Origin: an uncultured bacterium
Lineage (GTDB): Bacteria; Bacillota; Negativicutes; Veillonellales; Veillonellaceae
Assembly (NCBI GenBank): GCA_905214495.1
Contig: CAJMLW010000002.1
Coordinates: forward strand, 1-64,000
Reading direction: 5' to 3'
Length of the DNA: 64,000 bases
The notes below the pieces were generated by a model. It made no database searches and was not told the DNA's origin. It saw only the letters and a list, made by a program, of their open reading frames with translations. The stretch's first letter is position 1. The number at the start of each line of letters is the position of its first letter. This document shows positions 1-8,136 of this stretch, piece after piece. Position numbers and translations under genes: made by a program.

Positions 1-2
1 AA

Positions 3-1049
3 GATCCGAAAACTCGTATAATCTTACTGTTACCGGTTATTATTCAAGGGTTCCTATTCGGTTATGCCGCAACCTATAATCTCAACAAAGTTCCCTATGT
101 ATTGATTGATGAAAGTCATACGCAGACCGCAGCTGCACTAGAATCGACTATTAATTCATCAGGTGTTTTTGAACTGTATCAATCTGCGAACTCTCCGGAT
201 ATAATTGCACCACTAATAGACTCTAACAAAGTTATTATGGCTGTTATCATACCTCAAGATTTTGAAGAAAAATTAAAGCATAAACAACCTACATCTATCA
301 CTGTTATTGCAAATGGGACGAACACAATGACCTCAGGTCTTGTCGCAGCCTATATGGGGCAAATCATTTCTCAATTCAATCAGACTTGGTTAGGTATTGA
401 ACATAAGGGAATCACAATTGAATCTCGTACCTGGTACAATGAAAATCAGCAGTCTTCATGGACTTTCTTGACAGGTCTCGTCATATTGATCAGTATGACA
501 CAAGTTATCATGTTGGGTGGCTTATCTGTGGCAAGAGAACGAGAACAGGGGACCTTTGATCAATTATTGGTGACACCTGTATCATCTATGCAAATTTTGA
601 TTGCAAAGTCTATACCACCCATGATAATAGGACTGTTTCAAAGTACTGTATTGTTATTAATAGCCATGTTTTGGTTTAAAGTTCCATTTCGGGGCAACAT
701 ATTTCTTGTGTATGCCGTGTTGTTTACATTTATAAGTAGTAGTATTGGATTGGGGTTATCTATTTCGGCTATTGCAAAAAATATGCAGCAAGTTCTCGTA
801 TATGTTTTTGTCTTTCTCTTTCCACTAGCATTATTGTCCGGATTAATCACACCTGTACATAATATGCCGAAACTATTGCAATATCTTACATATGGAAATC
901 CTATGCGGTTCTCTGTTGATGCAATGCGCAGGATTTATCTTGAAGGTGCAGGATTGACGGATATTTGGTTTAATTTTATTCCTATGATTATCCTAATCAT
1001 TATAAGCATGTCCATAGCAGGATGGCTATTTAGAAATCGCGTTGGATAA
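3..1049 (+). CDS. ABC-2 type exporter permease (5' end outside window)
   Basis: Membrane subunit of an ABC-2 family exporter (YhhJ/YbhR/YbhS type). The reading frame is open from base 3, before the first possible start codon, and the first residues (a DPKTR followed by a hydrophobic helix) match the region just after the cytoplasmic N-terminus in this family, so only a short N-terminal piece is missing. A periplasmic domain follows, then the family signature AREREQGTFDQLLVTP, and about five hydrophobic helices up to the C-terminus. The ATPase partner should lie upstream of the window. The substrate cannot be told from sequence; drugs or lipophilic compounds are typical of the family. Confidence 0.88.
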   Translation, partial: DPKTRIILLLPVIIQGFLFGYAATYNLNKVPYVLIDESHTQTAAALESTINSSGVFELYQSANSPDIIAPLIDSNKVIMAVIIPQDFEEKLKHKQPTSITVIANGTNTMTSGLVAAYMGQIISQFNQTWLGIEHKGITIESRTWYNENQQSSWTFLTGLVILISMTQVIMLGGLSVAREREQGTFDQLLVTPVSSMQILIAKSIPPMIIGLFQSTVLLLIAMFWFKVPFRGNIFLVYAVLFTFISSSIGLGLSISAIAKNMQQVLVYVFVFLFPLALLSGLITPVHNMPKLLQYLTYGNPMRFSVDAMRRIYLEGAGLTDIWFNFIPMIILIIISMSIAGWLFRNRVG

Positions 1050-1083
1050 AGCTAATGATTAGATCGTTGAACTTTTTATAATT

Positions 1084-1121
1084 TGCTATAACAATACGGC
1101 AGACCTATATAGCATTTTTTT
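1084..1121 (+). terminator. Intrinsic terminator after ABC permease
   Basis: TGCTATA (1084-1090) pairs with TATAGCA (1108-1114) and is followed by seven T. A second, overlapping inverted repeat pairs 1092-1102 with 1138-1148 (11 bp, CAATACGGCAG arms) and runs into the -35 box of the next promoter, so two alternative folds are possible. Confidence 0.7.
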
Positions 1122-1145
1122 ATTAATAAATATGCTACTGCCGTA

Positions 1146-1174
1146 TTGACGAAATGGATTTAGACTGTTAGAAT
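1146..1174 (+). promoter_or_regulatory. Sigma-70-type promoter for the cobalamin riboswitch unit
   Basis: TTGACG (1146-1151), a spacer of 17, then TAGAAT (1169-1174). Transcription would start near 1181, about 20 bases before the riboswitch core. Confidence 0.7.
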
Positions 1175-1198
1175 AAAAGCATAGAAAATATCATATTT

Positions 1199-1347
1199 GG
1201 GAATAGGTGCTGAAAAGCATAATAGAGAAGCTGGTTAAAGGCCAGCACGGTCCCGCCACTGTATGGTCGAGCGAGTCTAAATTAAGTCACTGGGAAACTG
1301 GGAAGGCTAGATGAGCGATGACACCGAGTCAGGAGAACTGCCTATTC
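1199..1347 (+). promoter_or_regulatory. Cobalamin riboswitch
   Basis: The conserved blocks of the B12 element are present in order: a GGTGC near 1206, GGTCCCGCCACTGTA around 1249-1263, a GGGAAACTGGGAAGG block, and the B12 box GAGTCAGGAGAACTGCC ending at 1342. Cobalamin binding normally represses the gene downstream. Here no recognisable B12 or cobalt gene follows: the only open frame before the next terminator is the 36-codon ORF at 1502. The spacing to the terminator hairpin at 1398 suggests transcriptional attenuation. Confidence 0.93.
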
Positions 1348-1397
1348 AACATTCACCATTTGACCTACGAGTGATAGGGAGGAGAAGTTCGAGACTC

Positions 1398-1429
1398 CCT
1401 TTTTACGTACCCGTAAAAAGGATTTTTTT
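1398..1429 (+). terminator. Riboswitch expression platform terminator
   Basis: CCTTTTTACG (1398-1407) pairs with CGTAAAAAGG (1412-1421), followed by A and seven T. Just upstream, GGGAG (about 1378) can pair with CTCCC (1395-1399), which overlaps the terminator stem and could be part of the switching fold. Confidence 0.8.
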
Positions 1430-1501
1430 GTGTAAATGATGTTTTGTAGTACACAAATTAGAATCTCTGTATTGTTATAGCAGTCATGGTGAATATACCG
1501 T

Positions 1502-1612
1502 TTGGTATTATCAGCATGGCTTTTGTTATGTCTGTTAATATATTTATTGGTAAATGTAGGGCATGCATTTATTCATCATCATCCTAAAAAGAGAGATGGT
1601 CCTAGCACCTAG
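1502..1612 (+). CDS. Candidate 36-residue membrane peptide under riboswitch control
   Basis: TTG-start ORF of 36 codons ending TAG at 1610-1612. GGTGA about nine bases upstream could serve as a weak ribosome binding site. The product would have one hydrophobic helix (residues 2-19) followed by GHAFIHHHPKKRDG, a histidine-rich basic tail. It is the only open frame with sensible codons between the riboswitch attenuator and the next terminator, whose stem overlaps its last codons. Histidines after one transmembrane helix recall the CbtB cobalt-transport subunit, but I cannot show homology. It could also be the remnant of a longer transporter gene. Confidence 0.35.
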   Translation: MVLSAWLLLCLLIYLLVNVGHAFIHHHPKKRDGPST

Positions 1613-1639
1613 GTTAGGTGTTTGGACCATCTCTTTTTT
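1592..1639 (+). terminator. Intrinsic terminator ending the riboswitch unit
   Basis: AGAGATGGTCC (1592-1602) pairs with GGACCATCTCT (1624-1634), followed by a T run. A-rich sequence at 1586-1590 would let it also work on the minus strand. Confidence 0.85.
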
Positions 1640-1734
1640 GATTCTTGAAAATTTAGAGTTGATAGATACATAGACATCTTGAAATTGTTAATTCTATATA
1701 TATGATGAAGTCTTATAAAAATTACAAAAAATGA

Positions 1735-1763
1735 TTGACGTCATATATAATAAGTGGTATTAT
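1735..1763 (+). promoter_or_regulatory. Promoter of tRNA-Leu
   Basis: TTGACG (1735-1740), a spacer of 17, then TATTAT (1758-1763), about 15 bases before the tRNA. Confidence 0.65.
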
Positions 1764-1778
1764 AATTTCAGTCGGTAC

Positions 1779-1863
1779 GCGGGAGTGGCGGAATTGGCAG
1801 ACGCACCAGACTTAGGATCTGGCGCCTTACGGCGTGGGGGTTCAAGTCCCTTCTCCCGCACCA
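1779..1863 (+). tRNA. tRNA-Leu (anticodon UAG)
   Basis: An 85-base tRNA with acceptor stem GCGGGAG/CTCCCGC, discriminator A, an encoded CCA end, and a long class II variable arm (GCGCCTTACGGCGT region), as expected for tRNA-Leu. The anticodon loop CTTAGGA reads CUA codons and, by wobble, other CUN codons. Confidence 0.96.
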
Positions 1864-1872
1864 ACTATATTT

Positions 1873-1895
1873 GCACCTGTAGGTGCTTTTTTTTT
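1873..1895 (+). terminator. Terminator after tRNA-Leu
   Basis: GCACCT (1873-1878) pairs with AGGTGC (1881-1886), followed by nine T. Confidence 0.85.
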
Positions 1896-2032
1896 GCCCA
1901 TTTACATCTATTCAAGGAAACAGGTGTTTTTTTGCATATTCGTAAATATGCTATAATAAATTATCAGTACTATTGTACTTGTAACAGATATGTTTAAGAT
2001 ATTATATAGATAATCATTATATATGGTGTAGT

Positions 2033-5000
2033 ATGGATACTTCAATTGATGCACTGCTTTCACAAAACCCATCTATGATAGAAGGGCTAAAGGCGTTTCG
2101 CCAAAAGGGAAAGTCAGTTATATATGGTTTAAGTGGATCACAAAAGTCATTCCTCTTAAGCCGTGCTATTCCAGAGGAACAAGTACAATCTATTATTATC
2201 GTGGTGCACGATAAAGAACATAAAGAATTGTGGGAACGCGATTTGGCGTTTTTTTGGCCTAATGTGCAGGTATTGCCATTTCCCATTACAGAACGTGTAG
2301 AATTTACTACCGTAGCTTGTAGCCTTGAAGGACAAGGTGCTCAAATGCGAGCGCTTAGTATGTTGGCCTGGAATCGTCCTGTTGTAGTCATCGCTACAAT
2401 AGAAGAGACCACGCAATATGTAGTGAGTCCTCAATATGTTATATCTCAAAGTGTGCATCTTGAGGTTTCTCAATCTATAGAGCGAGATGAGCTGTTAGAA
2501 AAATTAGTTAAAATTGGATATGAACGTGTAGACCAGGTAGAACAACGTGGTCATTTTTCTGTGCGCGGAGATATTTTTGATATCTTTCCTGTGAATAGTG
2601 ATGATCCAATACGTATGGAATTCTTTGGCGATGAAATCGACACGATGCGCCATTTCTCCGTAGATACCCAACGATCTATCGAAACGGTGGATACCTATAC
2701 GATAACACCATTCTTCTTAACTAGTGATGACGCAGATAGTACATTGCTATCTTATGCAAAGGATGGACTTATCATTTATGATGAACCGGTGCGCATTCAA
2801 GAAGCGTTAAAGAAATTCTTAAAGGAAGATGCAATACATCGCAAGCAACATTGTGAATGGTCCGAATTGCAACGTTCTGTAGAGGCTAAGATTGAGGTGG
2901 CTTTCACATTCATGCAACAGCGATCAATAGGCTTAGCTGGATTTTATCCGATTGGCATTCAAGGTAAAACGATGACGAGTTTTGAGCGTCAAATTCCTTT
3001 GTTGATGGATGAAATCAAGCAATGGCAAAAGCTAGGCAATCAAGTTGTCCTTGTCATTAACAATTTACAGCGTCGTGAAGGCCTAGAAAAGGCTTTGCAT
3101 GGTGATGCTATTCCGTATAAGCTTTGTGAAAGCTGGGATTTTGAACCTAATACGGTTCACGTTATGCAAGGCTTATTAACAGATGGCTTTGAATTACCGC
3201 ATAGCCGTTTAGTCGTCGTTGTAGAAGGCAATATTTATGGGCTACAAAAACGCAAACTTCGCAATAAGCCTAAAAAAGGCCAAGAAATTAATTATTTCAC
3301 GGATTTATCGATCGGCGATTACGTTGTTCACAGCATGCATGGTATCGGTAAATATGTGGGCTTAAAAACGATTGAAACAGAAGGTATCCATCGAGACTAC
3401 ATTGAAATTGCTTATGCCGGAACAGATAGACTGTATTTGCCTGCTAGCAATTTAGATCAATTGCAAAAGTATATCGGCAATGAAGGCGATGTACCTCGTA
3501 TTCATAAGATGGGCGGTAGCGATTGGCGCAAAGCGGTTACAAAGGCTCAGAAATCCATTGATGATTTGGCGGATAAGCTCGTTGAGCTCTATGCAAAACG
3601 GGAAATTACGGAAGGCTTTGCGTTCTTGCCGGATCAACCGTGGCAGCAAGAATTTGAAGATGCCTTTCCTTATGAGGAAACAGAGGACCAATTACAAGCT
3701 ACGCGAGAAATTAAAGAATCCATGGAACGACCAACACCGATGGATCGCTTGTTAGCGGGGGATGTGGGCTTTGGCAAAACAGAGGTCGCTATGCGTGCCA
3801 TCTTTAAGGCCGTTGTGAGCGGGAAACAAGTGGCCGTACTGGTACCAACTACTGTATTAGCTCAGCAACACTACCAAACATTTTTAAATCGATTTAATCC
3901 ATTTGGTGTCAAGGTAGATGTACTCAATCGATTCCGTTCTACATCGGAGAAGAAAGAGGTGCTAAAGGGCGTCGAAAATGGTTCTATTGATATATTAATT
4001 GGCACGCACTCCTTGTTAAATAAAAAGGTAAAATTCAAAGATTTAGGGTTCCTCGTCGTAGATGAAGAACAACGTTTTGGCGTAGCACAAAAGGAAAAAT
4101 GGAAGGAATGGGCTAATAATATTGATGTCCTTACCTTAAGTGCGACACCTATTCCACGAACGCTTCATATGTCTCTTGTAGGTGTTCGTGAAATGTCGGT
4201 CATTAGTACACCTCCAGAGGATCGACTACCAGTACAGACCTATGTAGTAGAATACGATATGAATCTCATAGCTGATGCAATTAAACGAGAACTTGCTCGG
4301 GGCGGACAGGTTTACTTCGTGTATAATCGGGTAGCATCGATTAATCATATGGGTGAACTATTAGAACAGGCATTGCCAGATTTGCGCTATGCTGTTGCAC
4401 ATGGACAAATGACAGGCCGTCAAATCGAAGAGATTATGACCGATTTCTATGAAGGTCATTATGATGTATTGCTCAGTACAAGCATCATTGAAACAGGCCT
4501 TGATATACCAAATGCCAACACGATTATCATATATGATGCGGATCGTTTAGGCTTATCGCAACTCTATCAAATGCGTGGCCGTGTAGGACGGTCTAGACGA
4601 CGCGCCTATGCATATTTCATGTATCGACCTGATAAGATGCTTTCAGAAGCGGCAGAAAAGCGTTTGAAAGCCATCGAAGAATTCACAGAACTAGGGGCCG
4701 GATTTAAACTGGCTATGCGCGATTTGGAAATTCGTGGGGCCGGTAATCTATTAGGGTCACAACAACATGGTAATATCGCATCGGTCGGCTTTGGCATGTA
4801 TGTATCCCTGTTAGAGGAAGCCATTGCGAAAGCACAAAATAAAGAGGTCGTCAAAGAGGTAGTATCAGATCCTGCCATTGACCTTGAAATCGATGCTTTC
4901 ATAGATGACGCATACATTAAAGATAGTGCACGCAAAATTTCTGTGTATCAACGAATGTTACAAGTTAAAAATAAAGCGCAGCTTGATGATTTGACGGATG

Positions 5001-5323
5001 AACTCATTGATCGTTTTGGTACACCAACAGATCCGGTAGACCGTTTATTGCGGATAGCTCAAATCAAGGAACAAGCTCGTTTGCTTGGTATTAAGAGTAT
5101 TGTTCGTCGCGATAGTCAGCTCATCATCCATTGGCAAGATGATTCAAAAATGGCCGATTGGGATATGGGTGCTGTTCGTGAAGATTTATGGAAGAAAATG
5201 AAGTTCATGGACACAAAACCGGCGTCATTATACATCAGTTTGAATGGATTAAAGGGGGCTATTTTAACGATTACAGAAGCGGTGATAAAGGAGTTGTCAA
5301 AGAAATCTAAGGGGGGCCTATGA
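2033..5323 (+). CDS. mfd: Transcription-repair coupling factor Mfd
   Basis: ATP-driven DNA translocase that removes stalled RNA polymerase from lesions and recruits UvrA. At 1096 residues it is full length. UvrB-like N-terminal modules are followed by an RNA-polymerase-interacting (CarD-like) domain near residues 420-490 (GDYVVHSMHGIGKY). Then comes the RecG-like helicase core: Walker A GDVGFGKTE near residue 577, DEEQ box near 677, SATPIPRT, and RGRVGRS near 848. The TRCF C-terminal domain follows. It overlaps the next gene by four bases (ATGA), so translation is probably coupled. No strong ribosome binding site precedes the ATG. Confidence 0.97.
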   Translation: MDTSIDALLSQNPSMIEGLKAFRQKGKSVIYGLSGSQKSFLLSRAIPEEQVQSIIIVVHDKEHKELWERDLAFFWPNVQVLPFPITERVEFTTVACSLEGQGAQMRALSMLAWNRPVVVIATIEETTQYVVSPQYVISQSVHLEVSQSIERDELLEKLVKIGYERVDQVEQRGHFSVRGDIFDIFPVNSDDPIRMEFFGDEIDTMRHFSVDTQRSIETVDTYTITPFFLTSDDADSTLLSYAKDGLIIYDEPVRIQEALKKFLKEDAIHRKQHCEWSELQRSVEAKIEVAFTFMQQRSIGLAGFYPIGIQGKTMTSFERQIPLLMDEIKQWQKLGNQVVLVINNLQRREGLEKALHGDAIPYKLCESWDFEPNTVHVMQGLLTDGFELPHSRLVVVVEGNIYGLQKRKLRNKPKKGQEINYFTDLSIGDYVVHSMHGIGKYVGLKTIETEGIHRDYIEIAYAGTDRLYLPASNLDQLQKYIGNEGDVPRIHKMGGSDWRKAVTKAQKSIDDLADKLVELYAKREITEGFAFLPDQPWQQEFEDAFPYEETEDQLQATREIKESMERPTPMDRLLAGDVGFGKTEVAMRAIFKAVVSGKQVAVLVPTTVLAQQHYQTFLNRFNPFGVKVDVLNRFRSTSEKKEVLKGVENGSIDILIGTHSLLNKKVKFKDLGFLVVDEEQRFGVAQKEKWKEWANNIDVLTLSATPIPRTLHMSLVGVREMSVISTPPEDRLPVQTYVVEYDMNLIADAIKRELARGGQVYFVYNRVASINHMGELLEQALPDLRYAVAHGQMTGRQIEEIMTDFYEGHYDVLLSTSIIETGLDIPNANTIIIYDADRLGLSQLYQMRGRVGRSRRRAYAYFMYRPDKMLSEAAEKRLKAIEEFTELGAGFKLAMRDLEIRGAGNLLGSQQHGNIASVGFGMYVSLLEEAIAKAQNKEVVKEVVSDPAIDLEIDAFIDDAYIKDSARKISVYQRMLQVKNKAQLDDLTDELIDRFGTPTDPVDRLLRIAQIKEQARLLGIKSIVRRDSQLIIHWQDDSKMADWDMGAVREDLWKKMKFMDTKPASLYISLNGLKGAILTITEAVIKELSKKSKGGL

Positions 5324-6924
5324 ACCGATTTTTAAAGGGGGCCATGATTTTAACCATAGCTGGTGTTATCGTTAAAATTATTGGTGCTTTTAGTAAGGTA
5401 CTTGTCGCTCGTATTCTTGGAGGCGAGGGGATAGGTCTCTATATGATGGCCTATCCGATATACCAGATTATTGTTAGCATTTCGGCTGCTGGGATTCCTG
5501 TGGCGATCTCCATTATGATTGCTGAAAAATTGGCAAATCGAGATATGCGTGGGGTACAACAAGTTTTTAATGTATCCTTACGAGTGCTTACACTAGTAGG
5601 CATTATATTTAGTGTAGGCCTTTATGCTAGTGCAGAGTGGCTCATAAAATGGAACATTATAACTGATCCGAGGGCTTTAATACCGATTCAATTATTATCG
5701 CCGGCTATTATTGTGGTCACTATTTTAAGTTGTTTTAGAGGCTATTTCCAAGGTTTCCAATATATGGTGCCTACCGGGACAAGTCAGGTTTTTGAACAAA
5801 TATTTCGCGTGGGGTCCATGGTGGGGCTTGCGTACTATTTTATCGACTCTGGATTACATCTGGCCGCAGGTGGCGCTACCTTTGCCACATTTCCGGGCGT
5901 ATTAGCGGGTTTAATCGTACTCGTGTATTTTTATAGGTCTCAACGTAGTTTGCGTCAGCAGATGCTAAGTGAGCAAAATGAAGAGGCCACTATTGAACGT
6001 ACCAGTGCGGTTATTAAACGTTTATTTGCCCTAGCCATTCCCGTTTCCATGGCCAATATTATGTTGCCTATGGTATCTTTAATTGATACTTTTATCGTTC
6101 CAAAACGATTGATGGATATTGGCTACTATTTACATGAGGCGACTACACAGTTTGGATATTTGACAGGGATGGCCACGTCATTAATTGGATTACCTATTAT
6201 TTTAACGACGGCTCTCGCAGCGAGCCTCGTACCGGCTGTATCCGAAGCGCATACAACGGGGAATAAGAGTCGTATAATCGAGCGTGCTAGTACAGCGATG
6301 AAGATTGCCAATTTATTTGCTATACCGGCTTGTATAGGCTTATGCGTATTGGCAACGCCTATTTCTCAGTTAATATATGCAACGCCCAATGCAGGTCCCG
6401 TTATTGCCGTGATTAGTCTTAGTATTATCTTTTTAGGATGGCAACAGATTACGGCTGGTATATTACAAGGATTAGGGCGCACCATTATTCCTATGTTGTC
6501 TATTTTTATAGGGCTTATGGTGAAAGCTATCTTAGACTATCAATTGACCGGATCCATTGAACTCGGTATTAATGGTGCTGCATGGGCTACGAACTTAAAC
6601 TTCGCCATCGCTGCCTTAATTAATCTAGTATTCGTAAAACGGTATGTAGGTAGTGTTATTCAATGTATGAACCTATTGAAAATCATCATTTCCGCTATGG
6701 CTATGGGTGGTGCTACACAAGTTAGCTTTATGTTCCTTGTCGATATGGTTGGTAATGGCGCTGCCGTAGCTATATCCATCCTTGTTGCTCTTATTGTATA
6801 TATACTATCTCTTTGGATTACTAAGGCCATCGTAATGGATGATATGTATCATATGCCTGTTATTGGAAAACGATTGCGTAAACGCCAAGCAGAGGAGAAT
6901 CGAATCTATGAAGACCAATATTGA
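5320..6924 (+). CDS. SpoVB/MurJ-type lipid-linked polysaccharide flippase
   Basis: A 534-residue MOP-superfamily membrane protein with about 14 hydrophobic segments. The N-terminus (GAMILTIAGVIVKIIGAFSK then RILGGEGIGLYMMAYP) is typical of the SpoVB/YabM polysaccharide biosynthesis branch, which moves lipid-linked cell-wall or exopolysaccharide precursors across the inner membrane. It lies between mfd and mazG as in Bacillus (yabM). No sporulation genes occur in the window, so a role in envelope polysaccharide is likelier than spore cortex. Its 3' end overlaps mazG by 17 bases. Confidence 0.88.
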   Translation: MNRFLKGAMILTIAGVIVKIIGAFSKVLVARILGGEGIGLYMMAYPIYQIIVSISAAGIPVAISIMIAEKLANRDMRGVQQVFNVSLRVLTLVGIIFSVGLYASAEWLIKWNIITDPRALIPIQLLSPAIIVVTILSCFRGYFQGFQYMVPTGTSQVFEQIFRVGSMVGLAYYFIDSGLHLAAGGATFATFPGVLAGLIVLVYFYRSQRSLRQQMLSEQNEEATIERTSAVIKRLFALAIPVSMANIMLPMVSLIDTFIVPKRLMDIGYYLHEATTQFGYLTGMATSLIGLPIILTTALAASLVPAVSEAHTTGNKSRIIERASTAMKIANLFAIPACIGLCVLATPISQLIYATPNAGPVIAVISLSIIFLGWQQITAGILQGLGRTIIPMLSIFIGLMVKAILDYQLTGSIELGINGAAWATNLNFAIAALINLVFVKRYVGSVIQCMNLLKIIISAMAMGGATQVSFMFLVDMVGNGAAVAISILVALIVYILSLWITKAIVMDDMYHMPVIGKRLRKRQAEENRIYEDQY

Positions 6925-7687
6925 TATACAACCTCTTGTAGAGGTGGTACAAAAATTACGCTCTCCTAATGGATGTCCTTGGGATAAGGTGCAAACTCAT
7001 GAATCATTGCGCCGTTATTTTATTGAAGAAACCTACGAAGTAGTGGATGCCATTGATAATAAAGATATGGATAATCTGCGAGAAGAGTTAGGTGATGTAT
7101 TATTACAAATCGTATTTCATAGTAGTCTTGCTGAAGAAAAAGGGGCTTTTACATTACAAGATGTAATAAATGACGTAACTGAGAAGATGATTCATCGTCA
7201 TCCTAATGTATTTCCAGAAGAAAATCCTGACAATAAAGGAAAAACATACACTTGGGATGAATTAAAAGCACAAGAAAAGGGAAATATACGAAAAAGTGTA
7301 TTAGATGGAGTATCCAAGGGGTTGCCTGCATTAGTGGCTGCTCAAAAGCTACAAGATAAGGCCGGAAAGGTAGGTTTTGACTGGGATGAGCTGGAGCCAA
7401 TTTGGGCAAAAGTGAGTGAAGAAATCGGTGAATTTAAGGAGGCTGTGGCCTTAAAAGATAGAGAAAATATGGAAAAAGAGGCTGGAGATGTGCTTTTTTC
7501 CTTGATTAATCTATTTAGATGGTATAAAATAAGCGGTGAAAATGCACTGAATCGCACAAACACTAAGTTCCGACAGCGTTTTTCACATGTAGAAGCTTGT
7601 GTTAACCAAAGCGATCGCTCATGGGAAGACTTTTCATTAGCTGAGCTGGATGCTTTTTGGGAGGAGGCTAAAGTGCAGGAAAAGTAA
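6908..7687 (+). CDS. mazG: Nucleoside triphosphate pyrophosphohydrolase MazG
   Basis: House-cleaning hydrolase that converts NTPs and damaged nucleotides to NMP plus pyrophosphate. The 259-residue chain has two MazG domains, each with the metal-binding E-x2-E...E-x2-D pattern: EETYEVVDA...LREELGDVLLQ near the N-terminus and EEIGEFKEA...EKEAGDVLFS in the second half. I chose the ATG at 6908 because AGGAGAA lies eight bases upstream; an earlier in-frame ATG at 6839 would put 23 unlikely residues inside the flippase gene. Confidence 0.94.
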   Translation: MKTNIDIQPLVEVVQKLRSPNGCPWDKVQTHESLRRYFIEETYEVVDAIDNKDMDNLREELGDVLLQIVFHSSLAEEKGAFTLQDVINDVTEKMIHRHPNVFPEENPDNKGKTYTWDELKAQEKGNIRKSVLDGVSKGLPALVAAQKLQDKAGKVGFDWDELEPIWAKVSEEIGEFKEAVALKDRENMEKEAGDVLFSLINLFRWYKISGENALNRTNTKFRQRFSHVEACVNQSDRSWEDFSLAELDAFWEEAKVQEK

Positions 7688-7739
7688 CCTAGAGGTATGT
7701 TAGTAATCTCGGGTATTGTATTTTTAAGGAGGTTCTGTC

Positions 7740-8039
7740 ATGAATAAAACAGAATTAATCGCAAGTGTTGCACAAAAAACTGAATTGACTAAAAAAGACG
7801 CTGAAAAAGCGGTAAAAGCTGTATTCGACACAGTTGCTGAAGAATTAGCTGCTGGTGGTAAAGTTCAAGTTATCGGCTTTGGTACTTTCGAAGTTCGTGA
7901 ACGCGCTGCTCGTGAAGGCCGCAACCCACAAAACGGTAAAACTATCACTATCAAAGCTTCCAAATCTCCTGCATTCAAAGCTGGTAAAGGTTTGAAAGAA
8001 CAAGTTAACGCAGCTCCTGCAAAAAAACGCAAAAAATAA
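7740..8039 (+). CDS. hup: HU-family DNA-binding protein
   Basis: Histone-like nucleoid protein, 99 residues. MNKTELIASVAQK at the start, the VIGFGTFEVRERAAREGRNPQ core containing the DNA-minor-groove arm, and a short lysine-rich tail (APAKKRKK) identify HU. A strong AAGGAGG precedes the ATG. It follows mazG in the place where Bacillus has HU-like and yabO genes. Codons are strongly biased, as for a highly expressed gene. Confidence 0.97.
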   Translation: MNKTELIASVAQKTELTKKDAEKAVKAVFDTVAEELAAGGKVQVIGFGTFEVRERAAREGRNPQNGKTITIKASKSPAFKAGKGLKEQVNAAPAKKRKK

Positions 8040-8053
8040 TCTGAATAAGATGT

Positions 8054-8081
8054 AAAAGAGACCCGATAGGGTCTCTTTTTT
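8054..8081 (+). terminator. Terminator after HU
   Basis: AGAGACCC and GGGTCTCT form an 8-bp stem with a GATA loop, A-rich before and a T run after. Confidence 0.93.
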
Positions 8082-8136
8082 CGTCTATGTTATTTTTTCT
8101 TGTTTATGTGGTATAATCACAAGGAAAGGATAGATT

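Noticed and set aside
1486..1587. ATG-start ORF of about 34 codons overlapping the riboswitch-controlled ORF
   Set aside because: It lacks a ribosome binding site and sensible composition; the other frame gives a better membrane helix and histidine tail.
1731..1997. 88-codon ORF on the plus strand
   Set aside because: It reads straight through tRNA-Leu and its promoter and terminator.
6839..6907. Extended N-terminus for MazG
   Set aside because: No ribosome binding site, and the added residues have no counterpart in the family; ATG 6908 has AGGAGAA.
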